A stretch of DNA of 64,000 nucleotides from Pseudomonas sp. (GTDB taxonomy: Bacteria > Pseudomonadota > Gammaproteobacteria > Pseudomonadales > Pseudomonadaceae). How positions within the stretch are numbered: the first letter of the stretch is position 1; every line of letters starts with the position of its first letter. Positions 39,152 through 48,977 of the stretch are shown piece by piece. The notes under the pieces were generated by a model. The model was not told where the DNA came from, made no database searches, and saw only the letters and a list, made by a program, of their open reading frames with translations. The stretch is from positions 1 to 64,000 of the forward strand of contig JAUSOF010000085.1 in assembly GCA_030656145.1 (NCBI GenBank), given 5' to 3'. Both the position numbers and the translations under genes were made by a program.

Positions 39152-40996
39152 TTATTGCTCCGTGCTCGCCGCTGCGGCGTTGTCCGTGGCGGCGGGTTCC
39201 TGTTGCGGGCGAGCCCACCAGGTGTTCAGGCCGATGTCGTATTGCGGGGTGACTTTCGGATGCTCGAAGCGGTTCCAGTAGGCCACGCGCCAGGTCTTGA
39301 TGTGCCAGTTTGGGATCACGTAATGGCCCCAGAGCAACACGCGGTCCAGGGCCCGGGTATGGGCGACCAGGCTCTGCCGCGAGTTGGCGTTGATCAGGCC
39401 TTCGACCAGTTGGTCGATGGCAGGGTCTTTCAGGCCGATGAAGTTGCGGCTGCCGGGGTTGTCGGCGCTGCTCGAGTGCCAGTATTCGCGCTGCTCGTTG
39501 CCCGGCGAGTTGGATTGGCCAAAGCCGCCCACGATCAGGTCGAAATCTCGTGAGCGCAGGCGGTTGATGTACTGCGAGACATCGACCCGACGAATCACCA
39601 GTTCCATGCCCAAATCGGCCATGTTGCGCTTGAACGGCAGCAGTACGCGCTCGAATTCAGTTTGCGCGAGGAGGAACTCGAAGCTCACCGGCTTGCCTTC
39701 GGCGTCGAGCATCTGATCGCCTTCAATGCGCCAGCCTGCTTCCTGCAGCAGCTGGTAGGCGCGCCTCTGTTGTTCGCGGATGATGCCGCTGCCATCGGTG
39801 ACGGGAACGTTGAATGCGTCGCTGAACACCTGCGTCGGGATCATGCTGCGCAGTGGCTCGAGGAGCTTCAGTTCGTCGGCGCTGGGCAGGTCGCTGGAGG
39901 CCAGTTCGGAGTTGTCGAAATAACTGCGGGTGCGGGTATAGGCACCATTGAACAATTGGCGGTTGGTCCATTCGAAATCGAACAGCAAGCCCAGCGCCTC
40001 GCGCACCCGTTTGTCCTGGAACAGGGGCCTGCGGGTGTTGAAGATGAAGCCTTGCATGCCGGTAGGGTTGTGGTTGTCGATTTCTTCCTTGATCAGTTGG
40101 CCATTGGCCACGGCGGGGTTGTTGTAGGCAGTCGCCCAGTTTTTCGCGCTGGTTTCCAACCAATAGTCGAATTGCCCGGCTTTCAGGGCTTCGAGGGCCA
40201 CCGTGTTGTCGCGGTAGTAATCAACCCGCATGGTGTCGAAGTTGTAGAAGCCGCGGTTTACGGGTAGATCTTTGCCCCACCAATCCTTGACCCGCTTATA
40301 GCGAATCGAGCGTCCGGCTTTAACCTCGACAACTTTATAGGGGCCGCTACCCAGCGGGATTTCCAGGTTGCTTTTACTGAAGTCGCGTTCAGCCCACCAG
40401 TGCTTGGGCAGCACCGGCAGTTGCCCGAGAATCAGCGGCAGTTCGCGGTTACCTGCATGTTTGAATATGAAACGTATTTTTAGCGGGCTTTCGACATCGA
40501 CGCTTTCGACATCGGCATAGTAACCGCGGTAGGCGGGCGCACCATGGGTCATCAGGGTTTCAAAGGTGAACTTGACGTCCTCGGCAGTCACCGCTTGGCC
40601 GTCATTGAAGCGGGCCTCGGGGCGCAGGTAAAAGCGTACCCAGGAGTTGTCCGGCGCTCTTTCTATTTTTTCTGCCAGCAGGCCGTATTCGGTGAAGGGT
40701 TCGTCCAGGCCATGGCGCGTCAGGGTGTCGTAAATCATGCCGATATCATCGGCCGCTACCCCTTTGTTGATAAACGGATTGAGGCTGTCAAAGCCACCAA
40801 AGCCGGCCTGGCGAAAGGTGCCGCCTTTGGGCGCATCAGGATTTACATAATCGAAATGCGGGTAGTTGGCCGGGTATTTCGGCGGTTCGTCATACAGGGT
40901 CAGGGCGTGCTGGCCAGCGGCCTGGGCTACGCTGGCCAGGGTGAGCAGCGCGACGGTGCTGGCATGCAACAGAAATGAGCGCAGAGGCGGCGTCAT
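39152..40996 (-). CDS. nppA2: Extracellular peptide-binding protein, second of two (NppA2-like)
   Basis: SBP_bac_5-type periplasmic protein of 614 residues from the start at 40996, whose signal peptide is [20 protein letters not shown]. The frame continues upstream to 41674 but that region overlaps the paralogue. Conserved [15 protein letters not shown] and [20 protein letters not shown] are shared with its tandem neighbour. It overlaps that gene by 4 bases (ATGA), so translation is coupled. Confidence 0.94.
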   Translation of the reverse strand: MTPPLRSFLLHASTVALLTLASVAQAAGQHALTLYDEPPKYPANYPHFDYVNPDAPKGGTFRQAGFGGFDSLNPFINKGVAADDIGMIYDTLTRHGLDEPFTEYGLLAEKIERAPDNSWVRFYLRPEARFNDGQAVTAEDVKFTFETLMTHGAPAYRGYYADVESVDVESPLKIRFIFKHAGNRELPLILGQLPVLPKHWWAERDFSKSNLEIPLGSGPYKVVEVKAGRSIRYKRVKDWWGKDLPVNRGFYNFDTMRVDYYRDNTVALEALKAGQFDYWLETSAKNWATAYNNPAVANGQLIKEEIDNHNPTGMQGFIFNTRRPLFQDKRVREALGLLFDFEWTNRQLFNGAYTRTRSYFDNSELASSDLPSADELKLLEPLRSMIPTQVFSDAFNVPVTDGSGIIREQQRRAYQLLQEAGWRIEGDQMLDAEGKPVSFEFLLAQTEFERVLLPFKRNMADLGMELVIRRVDVSQYINRLRSRDFDLIVGGFGQSNSPGNEQREYWHSSSADNPGSRNFIGLKDPAIDQLVEGLINANSRQSLVAHTRALDRVLLWGHYVIPNWHIKTWRVAYWNRFEHPKVTPQYDIGLNTWWARPQQEPAATDNAAAASTEQ

Positions 40997-42825
40997 CGGG
41001 CATTCTCCGTGGGTTTCAGCCACCAGGTGCGCAGGCCTAGGGTGTAGGGCGGCGTAGTGACGAAGGCGAACCGGTTGCGGTAAGCCAGGCGGTGATAGTT
41101 GATGTACCAATTGGGGATGGTGTAGTGCTGCCACAGCAGCACTCGGTCGAGTGCGCGGGTGGCGGCAATCTGTTGATCGCGGGTTTGTGCCGACAGCAGT
41201 TTGTCGAGCAAGGCATCGACCACCGGATGGTTCACGCCTGCGTAATTCTTGCTGCCTTTGACTTTTGCCTGGCTGGAGTGGAAGTACAACGATTGCTCCA
41301 GGCCTGGGCTTAAAGTCTGTGGCAGGGTCAGCAGTATCATGTCGAAATCGAATTGGTCCAGGCGTTGTTTGTATTGCGCGCGATCGACGGTGCGCAGGTT
41401 GGCGCGGATGCCGATGCTGGCAAGGTTCTCGGTCAATGGCTGGAGAATGCGTTCGAGGTTGGGGTTGACCAGTAAGATTTCGAACTGCAGGCGCTGGCCT
41501 TTGGCGTTCAGCAGGTACTGGCCGGACGGCTTCCAGCCAGCCTCGGCCAATAGACCAAGCGCACGGCGCAAGGTTTCCCGGGGGATGCCGCGGCCATCGG
41601 TTTGCGGCATGGCAAAGTGTTCGCTGAACAAGCGTTTCGGCAGTTGTTTGCGATAGGGCGAAAGCAGCAGCCATTCGGCGCCTTCGGGCGTGCCGGTGGC
41701 AGAGAACTCGCTGTTTGGGTAATAGCTATCGGCACGCACATAGGAGCTGTTGAACAGCGCGCGGTTGGTCCACTCGAAGTCGAACATCAACCCCAAGGCC
41801 TCACGAACCTTGCGTTCGGAGAACGCCGCACGCCGGCTGTTCATGAACAGGGCCTGGGTCTGGGTGGGGATCTGGTGCGGGATTTCGGCACGAATCACTT
41901 CGCCGCGCGCCACTGCCGGGAAGCGGTAGCCATTGGCCCAGTTCTTCGCTTGTTGCTCGACATAAAAGTCGAATTGACCGGCCTTGAAGGCTTCGAAGGC
42001 AACATGGCTATCGCGGTAGAACTCCACCTCGACCCGATCGAAGTTGTACTTGCCGCGATTGACCGGCAGTTTCTCGCCCCACCAGTTCTTCACCCGCTTG
42101 AACGTCAGGCTGCGCCCAGGGTTGACCTGGGTGATGCGGTAGGGGCCGCTGCCCAGTGGCGGTTCGAAGGTGGTGGCCTTGAAGTCGCGGTCTTTCCAGT
42201 AATGCTGCGGCAGTACCGGCAATTCGCCCAGGCGCAGGATCAGCAGGGGGTTGCCCGAGCGTTTGAATACGAAACGGATGCGGTGGCGATTGAGGATGTC
42301 GACCCGCTTCACTTCTTGCAGGTTGGTGCGGTATTGCGGATGGCCGTCCCTGCGCAGCAGGCGATAGGAAAACGCCACGTCATAGGCGGTGATCGGCTTG
42401 CCGTCATGGAAATGCGCTTCCGGGCGCAGGTTGAATACCACCCAGCTGCGGTCCTCGCTGTACTCGACCGATTTGGCGATAAGGCCGTAGCTGGAGGTCG
42501 GCTCATCGCCGGAGGGGTCGTAATAGCCGGTGCCGACCATCAGCGGTTCATTAAGCCCGGTGACGCCGTACTGGAGAAAATTGGCGGTGGAAATCGGGCT
42601 GGTGCCCTTTAAGGTGTAGGCATTCAGCGTATCAAAGGTGCCGGCACCCATGAAACGCAAGGTTCCGCCTTTAGGTGCGTCGGGATTGACCCAGTCGAAA
42701 TGGCTAAAGCTGGCCGGATATTTGAGCGCACCAAATTGTGCATAGCCGTGACTTTCGCTGACAGTCGCCCATGCGGGGAAGCCGATGACCAAACTGAGGA
42801 TTAGCGAGAGGAGGGGACGTATCAA
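40993..42825 (-). CDS. nppA1: Extracellular peptide-binding protein, first of two (NppA1-like)
   Basis: 610-residue periplasmic binding protein with signal peptide LLSLILSLVIGFPAWA. It shares [34 protein letters not shown] and the C-terminal [16 protein letters not shown] with the downstream paralogue. It is the first gene of a five-gene Yej/Npp-type operon (two binding proteins, two permeases, one dual ATPase). In P. aeruginosa the orthologous Npp system takes up peptides and peptidyl nucleoside antibiotics. Confidence 0.94.
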   Translation of the reverse strand: MIRPLLSLILSLVIGFPAWATVSESHGYAQFGALKYPASFSHFDWVNPDAPKGGTLRFMGAGTFDTLNAYTLKGTSPISTANFLQYGVTGLNEPLMVGTGYYDPSGDEPTSSYGLIAKSVEYSEDRSWVVFNLRPEAHFHDGKPITAYDVAFSYRLLRRDGHPQYRTNLQEVKRVDILNRHRIRFVFKRSGNPLLILRLGELPVLPQHYWKDRDFKATTFEPPLGSGPYRITQVNPGRSLTFKRVKNWWGEKLPVNRGKYNFDRVEVEFYRDSHVAFEAFKAGQFDFYVEQQAKNWANGYRFPAVARGEVIRAEIPHQIPTQTQALFMNSRRAAFSERKVREALGLMFDFEWTNRALFNSSYVRADSYYPNSEFSATGTPEGAEWLLLSPYRKQLPKRLFSEHFAMPQTDGRGIPRETLRRALGLLAEAGWKPSGQYLLNAKGQRLQFEILLVNPNLERILQPLTENLASIGIRANLRTVDRAQYKQRLDQFDFDMILLTLPQTLSPGLEQSLYFHSSQAKVKGSKNYAGVNHPVVDALLDKLLSAQTRDQQIAATRALDRVLLWQHYTIPNWYINYHRLAYRNRFAFVTTPPYTLGLRTWWLKPTENAR

Positions 42826-42962
42826 GTGAAAGATCCGAACCGGAGCGGCTTTTGAGCTTCTTGTCCGGTACAGTAACAGCTTGTATCCGTAGGAAAAAGG
42901 CTAAGTATATTGGCTGAACATGCGGGCCATAATACTCTCTTTCGATTAATCGCTGCGGGGCC

Positions 42963-44414
42963 TTGAAGTTGGATACACGTAGTCATGGTCTGCAGTCATG
43001 GATTGATCGTCTGAATCAGGCCGAATTACCGGCGCTGGCCGCGGTGGTGCAGGATTTACAGCGCTTGGTGCAACAAGACCACTCGTCAGTGCAGCAGTTG
43101 GCGGACGTCGTGCTGCGCGATGCGTCGCTGACGTCCAAAGTGCTGCGTGTCGGTAACAGCGCCTATTACAACCCCTCCCAAGAAACCATCAAGACCATTT
43201 CGCGGGCCATCGTGCTGATCGGCTTCGATAATGTACGCCTGATCAGCCTCTCCGTGAGCCTTATTGATGGCCTGCTCACCCGTGCGCCGCGTGAGCAGTT
43301 GCAGGAGTTGCTGGCGCGCTCGTTTCACGCGGCGGTGCAGGCGCGCAATATTGCAGGCTATGTACTGACAAGGCATGAGGAGGAGGTGTTCATCGCGGCG
43401 CTGCTGCATGACCTGGGCGAGCTGGCCTTCTGGGGTTGTGGCGGTGAGCAGGCCGACGAATTGGCCAGTGCCTTGGCCCAGCCGGGTGTCGATGTCGAGG
43501 AAGCCGTGCGCGCGGTGCTTGGCACCAGCTTTCGTCAATTGACCCAGGGGCTGGTGAAAGGCTGGAACATCGGTGAAATCGCTAGCTTGGCGCATAACAG
43601 CGTCAATCATAACGACCCGGCAGTGCATGCGGTCAGTTTGGGTGCGCGAATCAGTGAGGCCGCGCTCGATGGCTGGGACTCGCCTGCGATGGAGGCCGTA
43701 GTCGGCGAGATGGCAACATTTATTGGGGTCAGCCCGCAGGAGGCCATGCAGCAGGTGTTGGCCAGTGCCGATGAGGCGGTCAAGGTGGCTGCAACTTTTG
43801 GCGCCAGCCAGCTCTGTCGCCTGATCCCCAATACCGATCCCGAGCAAATCCGACTGCAGCAGGAGCAGCGCAAGGCACGCCTGTTGCAACCCAATCTGCA
43901 GCTCCTGCAGCAAGCCTTGCAGGATTTGGGGTTGATGGCCTCACGTCGCAGCGATCTCGGCTTGATTCTCGATACCCTGCTCAAAGGCCTGTATCAGGGT
44001 GCAGGCCTGGAGCGGGTGATGCTGGTGGTGCTGGCCGACGGGCAACGTTGTTTCAAGGCCAAGCGTGTGGCGGGCGAGGGGACCGATGGCTGGCTGAGCG
44101 ATTTCCTGTTGCCGGTCGAACCGAGCGAGCAGCCGCATATATTCAGCTATGTACTGCGCAATAAAGAAGCCTTGTGGTTAGGCGTACCTGCAAGCTACAG
44201 CCTCAACGAGCTGGTGACCCAGCCAATCCGGCAGCTGCTGGGCCAGGGTATGTTCTTTATTGCCCCGCTACTGGCCGGTAACCGTGAGATCGGTGTGATC
44301 TATGCCGATAACCGGGTCTCTGGGCGCGCCTTGAAGCACGAGCAGTTTGTCGCCTTTCAGCGCTTTACTCAGCTTGCCCGGCGTTGCCTTGAGGCGCTGA
44401 GTGCGCGCGCCTGA
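42963..44414 (+). CDS. HDOD-domain signalling protein
   Basis: A 483-residue cytoplasmic protein with an N-terminal HDOD domain (about 15-215), which resembles HD phosphohydrolases but usually lacks catalysis; the LLHDLGELAFWG motif retains one HD pair. A GAF-like region covers about 330-475. A TTG at 42963 is the first start after an in-frame stop at 42930; no ATG or GTG is available before the family's first helix. Divergent from nppA1. HDOD proteins often tune stress or motility signalling. Confidence 0.85.
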   Translation: MKLDTRSHGLQSWIDRLNQAELPALAAVVQDLQRLVQQDHSSVQQLADVVLRDASLTSKVLRVGNSAYYNPSQETIKTISRAIVLIGFDNVRLISLSVSLIDGLLTRAPREQLQELLARSFHAAVQARNIAGYVLTRHEEEVFIAALLHDLGELAFWGCGGEQADELASALAQPGVDVEEAVRAVLGTSFRQLTQGLVKGWNIGEIASLAHNSVNHNDPAVHAVSLGARISEAALDGWDSPAMEAVVGEMATFIGVSPQEAMQQVLASADEAVKVAATFGASQLCRLIPNTDPEQIRLQQEQRKARLLQPNLQLLQQALQDLGLMASRRSDLGLILDTLLKGLYQGAGLERVMLVVLADGQRCFKAKRVAGEGTDGWLSDFLLPVEPSEQPHIFSYVLRNKEALWLGVPASYSLNELVTQPIRQLLGQGMFFIAPLLAGNREIGVIYADNRVSGRALKHEQFVAFQRFTQLARRCLEALSARA

Positions 44415-44425
44415 GGTGTGCTCTG

Positions 44426-45988
44426 TCAGCGCGGTAGGCGCAGGGTCAGGGTCTGTCCTGGTTTGATGGCGCTACCCGTGCGTGGATTCCAGCGTTGCAG
44501 GTGCTGCATCTCGACCTTGAAACGTTTGGCGATGGCATACAGCGAGTCACCTTTGCGCACCTTGTAATAGGTCGCCGTGGTGCCGCGCCCGCTAGTGCTG
44601 GATGCCCCTGGCGCCTGACCGCCGTGAAGGGTCAAGGTCTGGCCGGGGCGTAGATTGAGGCTTTTAAGGTTGTTCCAGCGCTGCAGGTCTTGGGTCGAGA
44701 CCTGGTGGTTCCTGGCGATTTGCCAGAGGCTGTCGCCGTTTTTAACCTGATAACTGCGCGATTGCGCTACAGCACGGGTCGCCGGCTGGAACAGTGGTTC
44801 TTTCGGCGTAATCCCCGGTTGCGCGGGTATGCTCAGCACCTGGCCGATACGCAAATGATTGCTCGAAAGCCTGTTGATGTCCTTGAGGGTGTTGGCTGTC
44901 AGGTGATGGCGGTTGGCGATACTGTTGAGGCTGTCGCCCGAACGAACACTGTACTGCTGCCAGTCGACCCCCTCCTGCGGTTTCATCAGCGCCAGGTTGG
45001 CGGCCAGTAGTTCCGCGTTGGCGGTTGGCACTAACAGATGCGGCGGGCCGTCCAGGGTGATGCGTTTCTTAAAGGCCGGGTTTAGCTGATACAGCTCATC
45101 TTCGTCCAGGTTAGCCATGGCGGCGACCCTGGATAAATCCATGCGTTGCTTGAGCACAACCGTCTCGAAGTAAGGCTCGTTGGCAATCGGTTCGAGGTTA
45201 ACGCCGTAGGCTTTCGGGGACATTACCACCTGCGACAGCGCCAGCAGTTTGGGCACGTAATTCTGTGTCTCTTTGGGCAGGTTCAGGTTCCAGTAGTCGG
45301 TCGGCAGGCCGAGTTGCTGGTTGCGCTCGATGGCTCTGCTGACGCGGCCTTCGCCGGCATTGTAGGCGGCCAGGGCGAGCAGCCAGTCGCCGTTGAACAT
45401 GTCATGCAGGCGTGACAGGTAATTCATCGCCGCATTGGTCGACGCCATGACATCACGCCGGCCGTCGTACCAGCTGGTCTGGCGCAGGTTGAAGTGACGG
45501 CCGGTAGAGGGGATGAATTGCCACAGGCCAACTGCATTGGCGTGGGAGTAGGCGAAGGGGTTGTAGGAACTTTCGATCATCGGCAGCAACGCCAGCTCCA
45601 TCGGCATATTGCGTTCGGCCAGACGTTCGACGATGTAGTGGATATAGGGGCCGCTGCGTGCGCCGGATTTCTCGATAAAGGAGGGGTTGCTGACGAACCA
45701 GAGGCGTTGCTGCTCAACGCGCGGGTTGATGCCGATCTGATCCTGTATCTGGTAGCCGTCACGGACACGCTGCCAGATATCCTCTGGTTCTGCCGGGATC
45801 ATACTGTCGGTCAGCCATATGGGTTCCTGTTCCAGGCCCACTGTCAGATCGATCTTGCTGCCGCGCTCCTCAGGTTTTTTGCCGGTGGACTGGCAGCCGG
45901 CCAAAGTTACACAAAACACCACCACCAGCGCCTGCGCGCCTCGTGCCAATGCCTTTAAATTCAAGGTCTTGCGTGGTGATAGAGGCAT
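44426..45988 (-). CDS. mltD: Membrane-bound lytic murein transglycosylase D with LysM repeats
   Basis: A lipoprotein (lipobox LAGC near residue 32) that cleaves the peptidoglycan glycan backbone. 520 residues. The lytic transglycosylase domain (about 120-230) has the catalytic Glu in MIESSYNPFAYS and GLWQFIPSTGRHFNLRQ. Three LysM repeats follow: VRSGDSLNSIANRHH, VKNGDSLWQIARNHQ and VRKGDSLYAIAKRFK. Converges on the HDOD gene. Confidence 0.96.
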   Translation of the reverse strand: MPLSPRKTLNLKALARGAQALVVVFCVTLAGCQSTGKKPEERGSKIDLTVGLEQEPIWLTDSMIPAEPEDIWQRVRDGYQIQDQIGINPRVEQQRLWFVSNPSFIEKSGARSGPYIHYIVERLAERNMPMELALLPMIESSYNPFAYSHANAVGLWQFIPSTGRHFNLRQTSWYDGRRDVMASTNAAMNYLSRLHDMFNGDWLLALAAYNAGEGRVSRAIERNQQLGLPTDYWNLNLPKETQNYVPKLLALSQVVMSPKAYGVNLEPIANEPYFETVVLKQRMDLSRVAAMANLDEDELYQLNPAFKKRITLDGPPHLLVPTANAELLAANLALMKPQEGVDWQQYSVRSGDSLNSIANRHHLTANTLKDINRLSSNHLRIGQVLSIPAQPGITPKEPLFQPATRAVAQSRSYQVKNGDSLWQIARNHQVSTQDLQRWNNLKSLNLRPGQTLTLHGGQAPGASSTSGRGTTATYYKVRKGDSLYAIAKRFKVEMQHLQRWNPRTGSAIKPGQTLTLRLPR

Positions 45989-46087
45989 TGGTAGGTTGGG
46001 TTTTCCCAGAGTAAAAGTGTGGCGATTCTAGGAATCGAAGCCGGGCTGGTCAAGTTTCAACCACTTTTTTGCGGGGTTATCGACTTT

Positions 46088-46861
46088 TTAGAAGGTGTCT
46101 TTCCATGCGCGCAGGCGCGCAAAAACCTCGCTGGGCGAGCGTTTCTGCGGGCCGTCATGCTCATCAATTTTTGCCTTGAGCGCTTGTTCATCAATGCGCA
46201 AAAAAGGATTGGTCGCGCACTCCAGGGCCAGGTTGGAGGGCAGGCTGATCTTGCCTTCGGCGCGCCAGGCGCTGACTTCCTTGAGGCGCTGGGCGATCTG
46301 CGGATTGTCCGGTTCGACCGCCTGAGCAAAGCGCAGGTTGCTTAATGTGTACTCATGGGTGCAGTACACCAGGGTTTGCCCGGGCAGGGCGGCCAGGCGA
46401 CTCAGTGAGTCGTGCATTTGTGCGGGGCTGCCTTCGAACAGGCGACCGCAGCCGGCGGCGAACAGGGTGTCGCCACAAAACAGCCAGTGTTGCTCAGCCT
46501 GGTAAAAAGCAATATGTCCCAGGGTATGGCCAGGTACTTCTATAACGCGAAAGCGCTGGCCGAGCACCTCGATTTCATCGCGCTCACGCAAGGCCAGATC
46601 GCGTGCGGGGATATTTTCCTGCGCCGGGCCGAGTACCCGTGCTCCGGTGGCAGCCTTCAGCGGCTGGATGCCGCCGACATGGTCGGGGTGATGGTGAGTG
46701 ATCAGAATATCGCTCAAGATCCAGTCGGGATGGCTATTCAGCCAGGCCAGTACCGGCGCCGCATCGCCGGGGTCGACCACTGCACAGCGACGCTGTTCGA
46801 GGTCTTGCAGCAGCCAGATATAGTTGTCCGAGAAGGCGGGCAGGGCATCAATCTTTATCAT
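46088..46861 (-). CDS. gloB: Hydroxyacylglutathione hydrolase (glyoxalase II)
   Basis: Cleaves S-lactoylglutathione in methylglyoxal detoxification. The start at 46861 ([18 protein letters not shown]) gives 257 residues, the normal length; the reading from 46885 adds 8 unsupported residues. The binuclear metal motif is [10 protein letters not shown] (55-64), with [17 protein letters not shown] and [14 protein letters not shown] farther on. Upstream of mltD on the same strand. Confidence 0.96.
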   Translation of the reverse strand: MIKIDALPAFSDNYIWLLQDLEQRRCAVVDPGDAAPVLAWLNSHPDWILSDILITHHHPDHVGGIQPLKAATGARVLGPAQENIPARDLALRERDEIEVLGQRFRVIEVPGHTLGHIAFYQAEQHWLFCGDTLFAAGCGRLFEGSPAQMHDSLSRLAALPGQTLVYCTHEYTLSNLRFAQAVEPDNPQIAQRLKEVSAWRAEGKISLPSNLALECATNPFLRIDEQALKAKIDEHDGPQKRSPSEVFARLRAWKDTF

Positions 46862-46937
46862 CAGGCAGGTCGCTAAGCAGGTCATAAAGGTGCATCTTAG
46901 AACTCATTGGCGGTGCTGACTACGCAGGTAAATTTTT

Positions 46938-47696
46938 ATGTCCGATCATCCTTTCGCTCAGGCCGATGCCGACTGGCTCAAGCTTATCGGTACTGCGCGC
47001 GATTGGTTCAATGGGCCTTATGGTCAGTTGCTGCTGGAGGACGAGCAGCGTTTGCTCGAGGAAGAGCTGGCGCGCTTCTTTGGCGGCTACATGGTGCATT
47101 ACGGCCCCTCTGCGCAAGCCTCGCCGAATGCCGCGAAGATCCAGCGCAGCGTCCGGGTCGGCGCACCCTTCAATGGAGTGGAGATCGTCTGCGAAGAGCA
47201 GGCGTGGCCACTGACCGAGTATGCCGCCGATGTGGTGTTGCTCCAGCATGGCCTGGATTTCAGTTTGTCGCCCCATGGCCTGTTGCGCGAGGCAGCCCAC
47301 AGCGTGCGCCCAGGTGGCCATTTGCTGGTGGTCGGCATTAACCCCATGAGCGCCTGGGGGGTGCGTCGCCTGTTTGCCCGGGATGCCTTGCGCCAGGCTC
47401 GTTGCATTGCACCCAATCGGGTCAGTGACTGGTTGCACCTGTTGGGCTTCGCGCTGGAGAAACGCCGCTTCGGGTGCTATCGTCCGCCGCTTGCTTCTAC
47501 TGCCTGGCAGGCTCGTCTGGCTGCGCTGGAAACCTGGGGGGGTGCCTGGCAATCGCCAGGCGGCGGCTTCTATATATTGGTGGCACGCAAGTTGGTCATT
47601 GGCTTGCGCCCGTCACGGCAGACGCAGCGAGCCTCGATGGGCAAGCTGGTGCCCATGCCGGTGGCCAAGGTCAGTCGTCGGGACCCGAAGCCGTAA
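46938..47696 (+). CDS. SAM-dependent methyltransferase-like protein
   Basis: A class I methyltransferase fold of 252 residues (Methyltransf_11 type) orthologous by position to PA1814. A hydrophobic strand [12 protein letters not shown] and the [20 protein letters not shown] strand after it are the clearest motifs; the first glycine-rich loop is poorly conserved, so SAM binding is uncertain. The substrate is unknown. Divergent from gloB, 44 bases upstream of rnhA. Confidence 0.8.
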   Translation: MSDHPFAQADADWLKLIGTARDWFNGPYGQLLLEDEQRLLEEELARFFGGYMVHYGPSAQASPNAAKIQRSVRVGAPFNGVEIVCEEQAWPLTEYAADVVLLQHGLDFSLSPHGLLREAAHSVRPGGHLLVVGINPMSAWGVRRLFARDALRQARCIAPNRVSDWLHLLGFALEKRRFGCYRPPLASTAWQARLAALETWGGAWQSPGGGFYILVARKLVIGLRPSRQTQRASMGKLVPMPVAKVSRRDPKP

Positions 47697-47740
47697 GTCA
47701 TAGGCCTGCCGCGCGGTTTTTATTGAGAGAAATGCTCTGC

Positions 47741-48193
47741 ATGAATGAACACGTTGAGATTTACACCGATGGTGCCTGCAAGGGCAATCCTGGCGTCGGT
47801 GGCTGGGGCGCGTTGATGATTTTCAAAGGCGTGGAAAAAGAGCTCTGGGGTGGTGAAGCCGAGACCACCAACAATCGTATGGAACTGACTGCAGCGATTC
47901 GTGCCCTGGCCGAGTTGAAGCGTGCCTGCGACGTACGCCTGGTGACCGACTCGCAGTACGTTATGCAAGGTATCCAGGACTGGATGCCAAACTGGAAAAA
48001 ACGCGGCTGGAAAACCGCCGCCAAGCAGCCGGTGAAAAATGCCGATTTGTGGCGCGAACTGGACGAGCAGGTCAATCGGCACACGGTGACCTGGCAGTGG
48101 GTGCGCGGTCATACCGGCCACCCCGGTAACGAACGTGCCGACCAATTGGCCAACCGTGGCGTCGACGAAGTGAGAGGGCTGCAACGTGCGTAG
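47741..48193 (+). CDS. rnhA: Ribonuclease HI
   Basis: Cleaves the RNA strand of RNA-DNA hybrids. The 150-residue reading from 47741 begins [18 protein letters not shown]; an ATG at 47732 would add MLC. The active-site carboxylates are in [11 protein letters not shown] (Asp), [10 protein letters not shown] (Glu) and LVTDSQYV (Asp), and the [11 protein letters not shown] segment carries the fourth. Overlaps dnaQ by 8 bases. A longer frame to 47474 overlaps the methyltransferase and is rejected. Confidence 0.97.
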   Translation: MNEHVEIYTDGACKGNPGVGGWGALMIFKGVEKELWGGEAETTNNRMELTAAIRALAELKRACDVRLVTDSQYVMQGIQDWMPNWKKRGWKTAAKQPVKNADLWRELDEQVNRHTVTWQWVRGHTGHPGNERADQLANRGVDEVRGLQRA

Positions 48194-48914
48194 CATCGTG
48201 CTGGATACTGAAACTACCGGCATGCCGGTCACCGACGGGCACCGCATTATCGAAATCGGTTGTGTCGAGCTGATGGGGCGGCGCCTGACCGGGCGCCACT
48301 TCCATGTCTACCTGCAGCCCGATCGCGAGATCGATGAGGGCGCTATTGCGGTGCATGGCATCACCAATGATTTCGTTCAGGACAAGCCGCGCTTCAAGGA
48401 AGTGGCCGAGGAGTTCTTCGAGTTCATCAAGGGTGCGCAGCTGATCATCCATAACGCGGCGTTCGACGTTGGCTTCATCAACAACGAATTTGCCCTGATC
48501 AAGCAGCAGGATCGCGCTGATATCAGCGAGCACTGCTCGATTCTCGATACCCTGCTGATGGCCCGCGAACGTCATCCAGGGCAGCGCAACAGCCTCGATG
48601 CCCTGTGCAAGCGTTATGGCGTCGACAACTCCGGCCGTGATCTGCACGGCGCCTTGCTCGACGCCGAGATCCTCGCCGATGTCTACCTGACCATGACCGG
48701 CGGGCAGACCAATCTGTCCCTGGCTGGCGACGGCTCCGAGGGCGACAGCAATGGCCGTCAGCAGCCCAGTGCGATTCGTCGCTTGTCCGCCGAGCGCCAG
48801 CCTACCGTGGTGGTTCGCGCCAACCAGGCCGAACTGGAGGCGCATGCCGGGCGGTTGGCTGCGATCGAGAAAGCGGCCGGCAGCCCTGCTTTGTGGGCAA
48901 CGCTGGAGTCGTAG
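48186..48914 (+). CDS. dnaQ: DNA polymerase III epsilon subunit (3'-5' proofreading exonuclease)
   Basis: Proofreading subunit of the replicative polymerase core. The GTG at 48186 gives 242 residues starting [15 protein letters not shown]. Exonuclease motifs are Exo I DTETTG, Exo [13 protein letters not shown] and Exo [18 protein letters not shown] variable C-terminal tail (after about residue 180) would bind the alpha subunit. Translationally coupled to rnhA by an 8-base overlap, the standard arrangement in gamma-proteobacteria. Confidence 0.97.
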   Translation: MRSIVLDTETTGMPVTDGHRIIEIGCVELMGRRLTGRHFHVYLQPDREIDEGAIAVHGITNDFVQDKPRFKEVAEEFFEFIKGAQLIIHNAAFDVGFINNEFALIKQQDRADISEHCSILDTLLMARERHPGQRNSLDALCKRYGVDNSGRDLHGALLDAEILADVYLTMTGGQTNLSLAGDGSEGDSNGRQQPSAIRRLSAERQPTVVVRANQAELEAHAGRLAAIEKAAGSPALWATLES

Positions 48915-48977
48915 GGCGCCTCGCCGTGCGCTTGGGTAGTAGATTGCTCCGTCGCTTGCCCAAGGCTCTCCTGCGGC

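Noticed and set aside
39152..41674. 840-aa reading of the second peptide-binding protein
   Set aside because: The extra N-terminus overlaps the first binding-protein gene; the real start at 40996 has a signal peptide directly after it.
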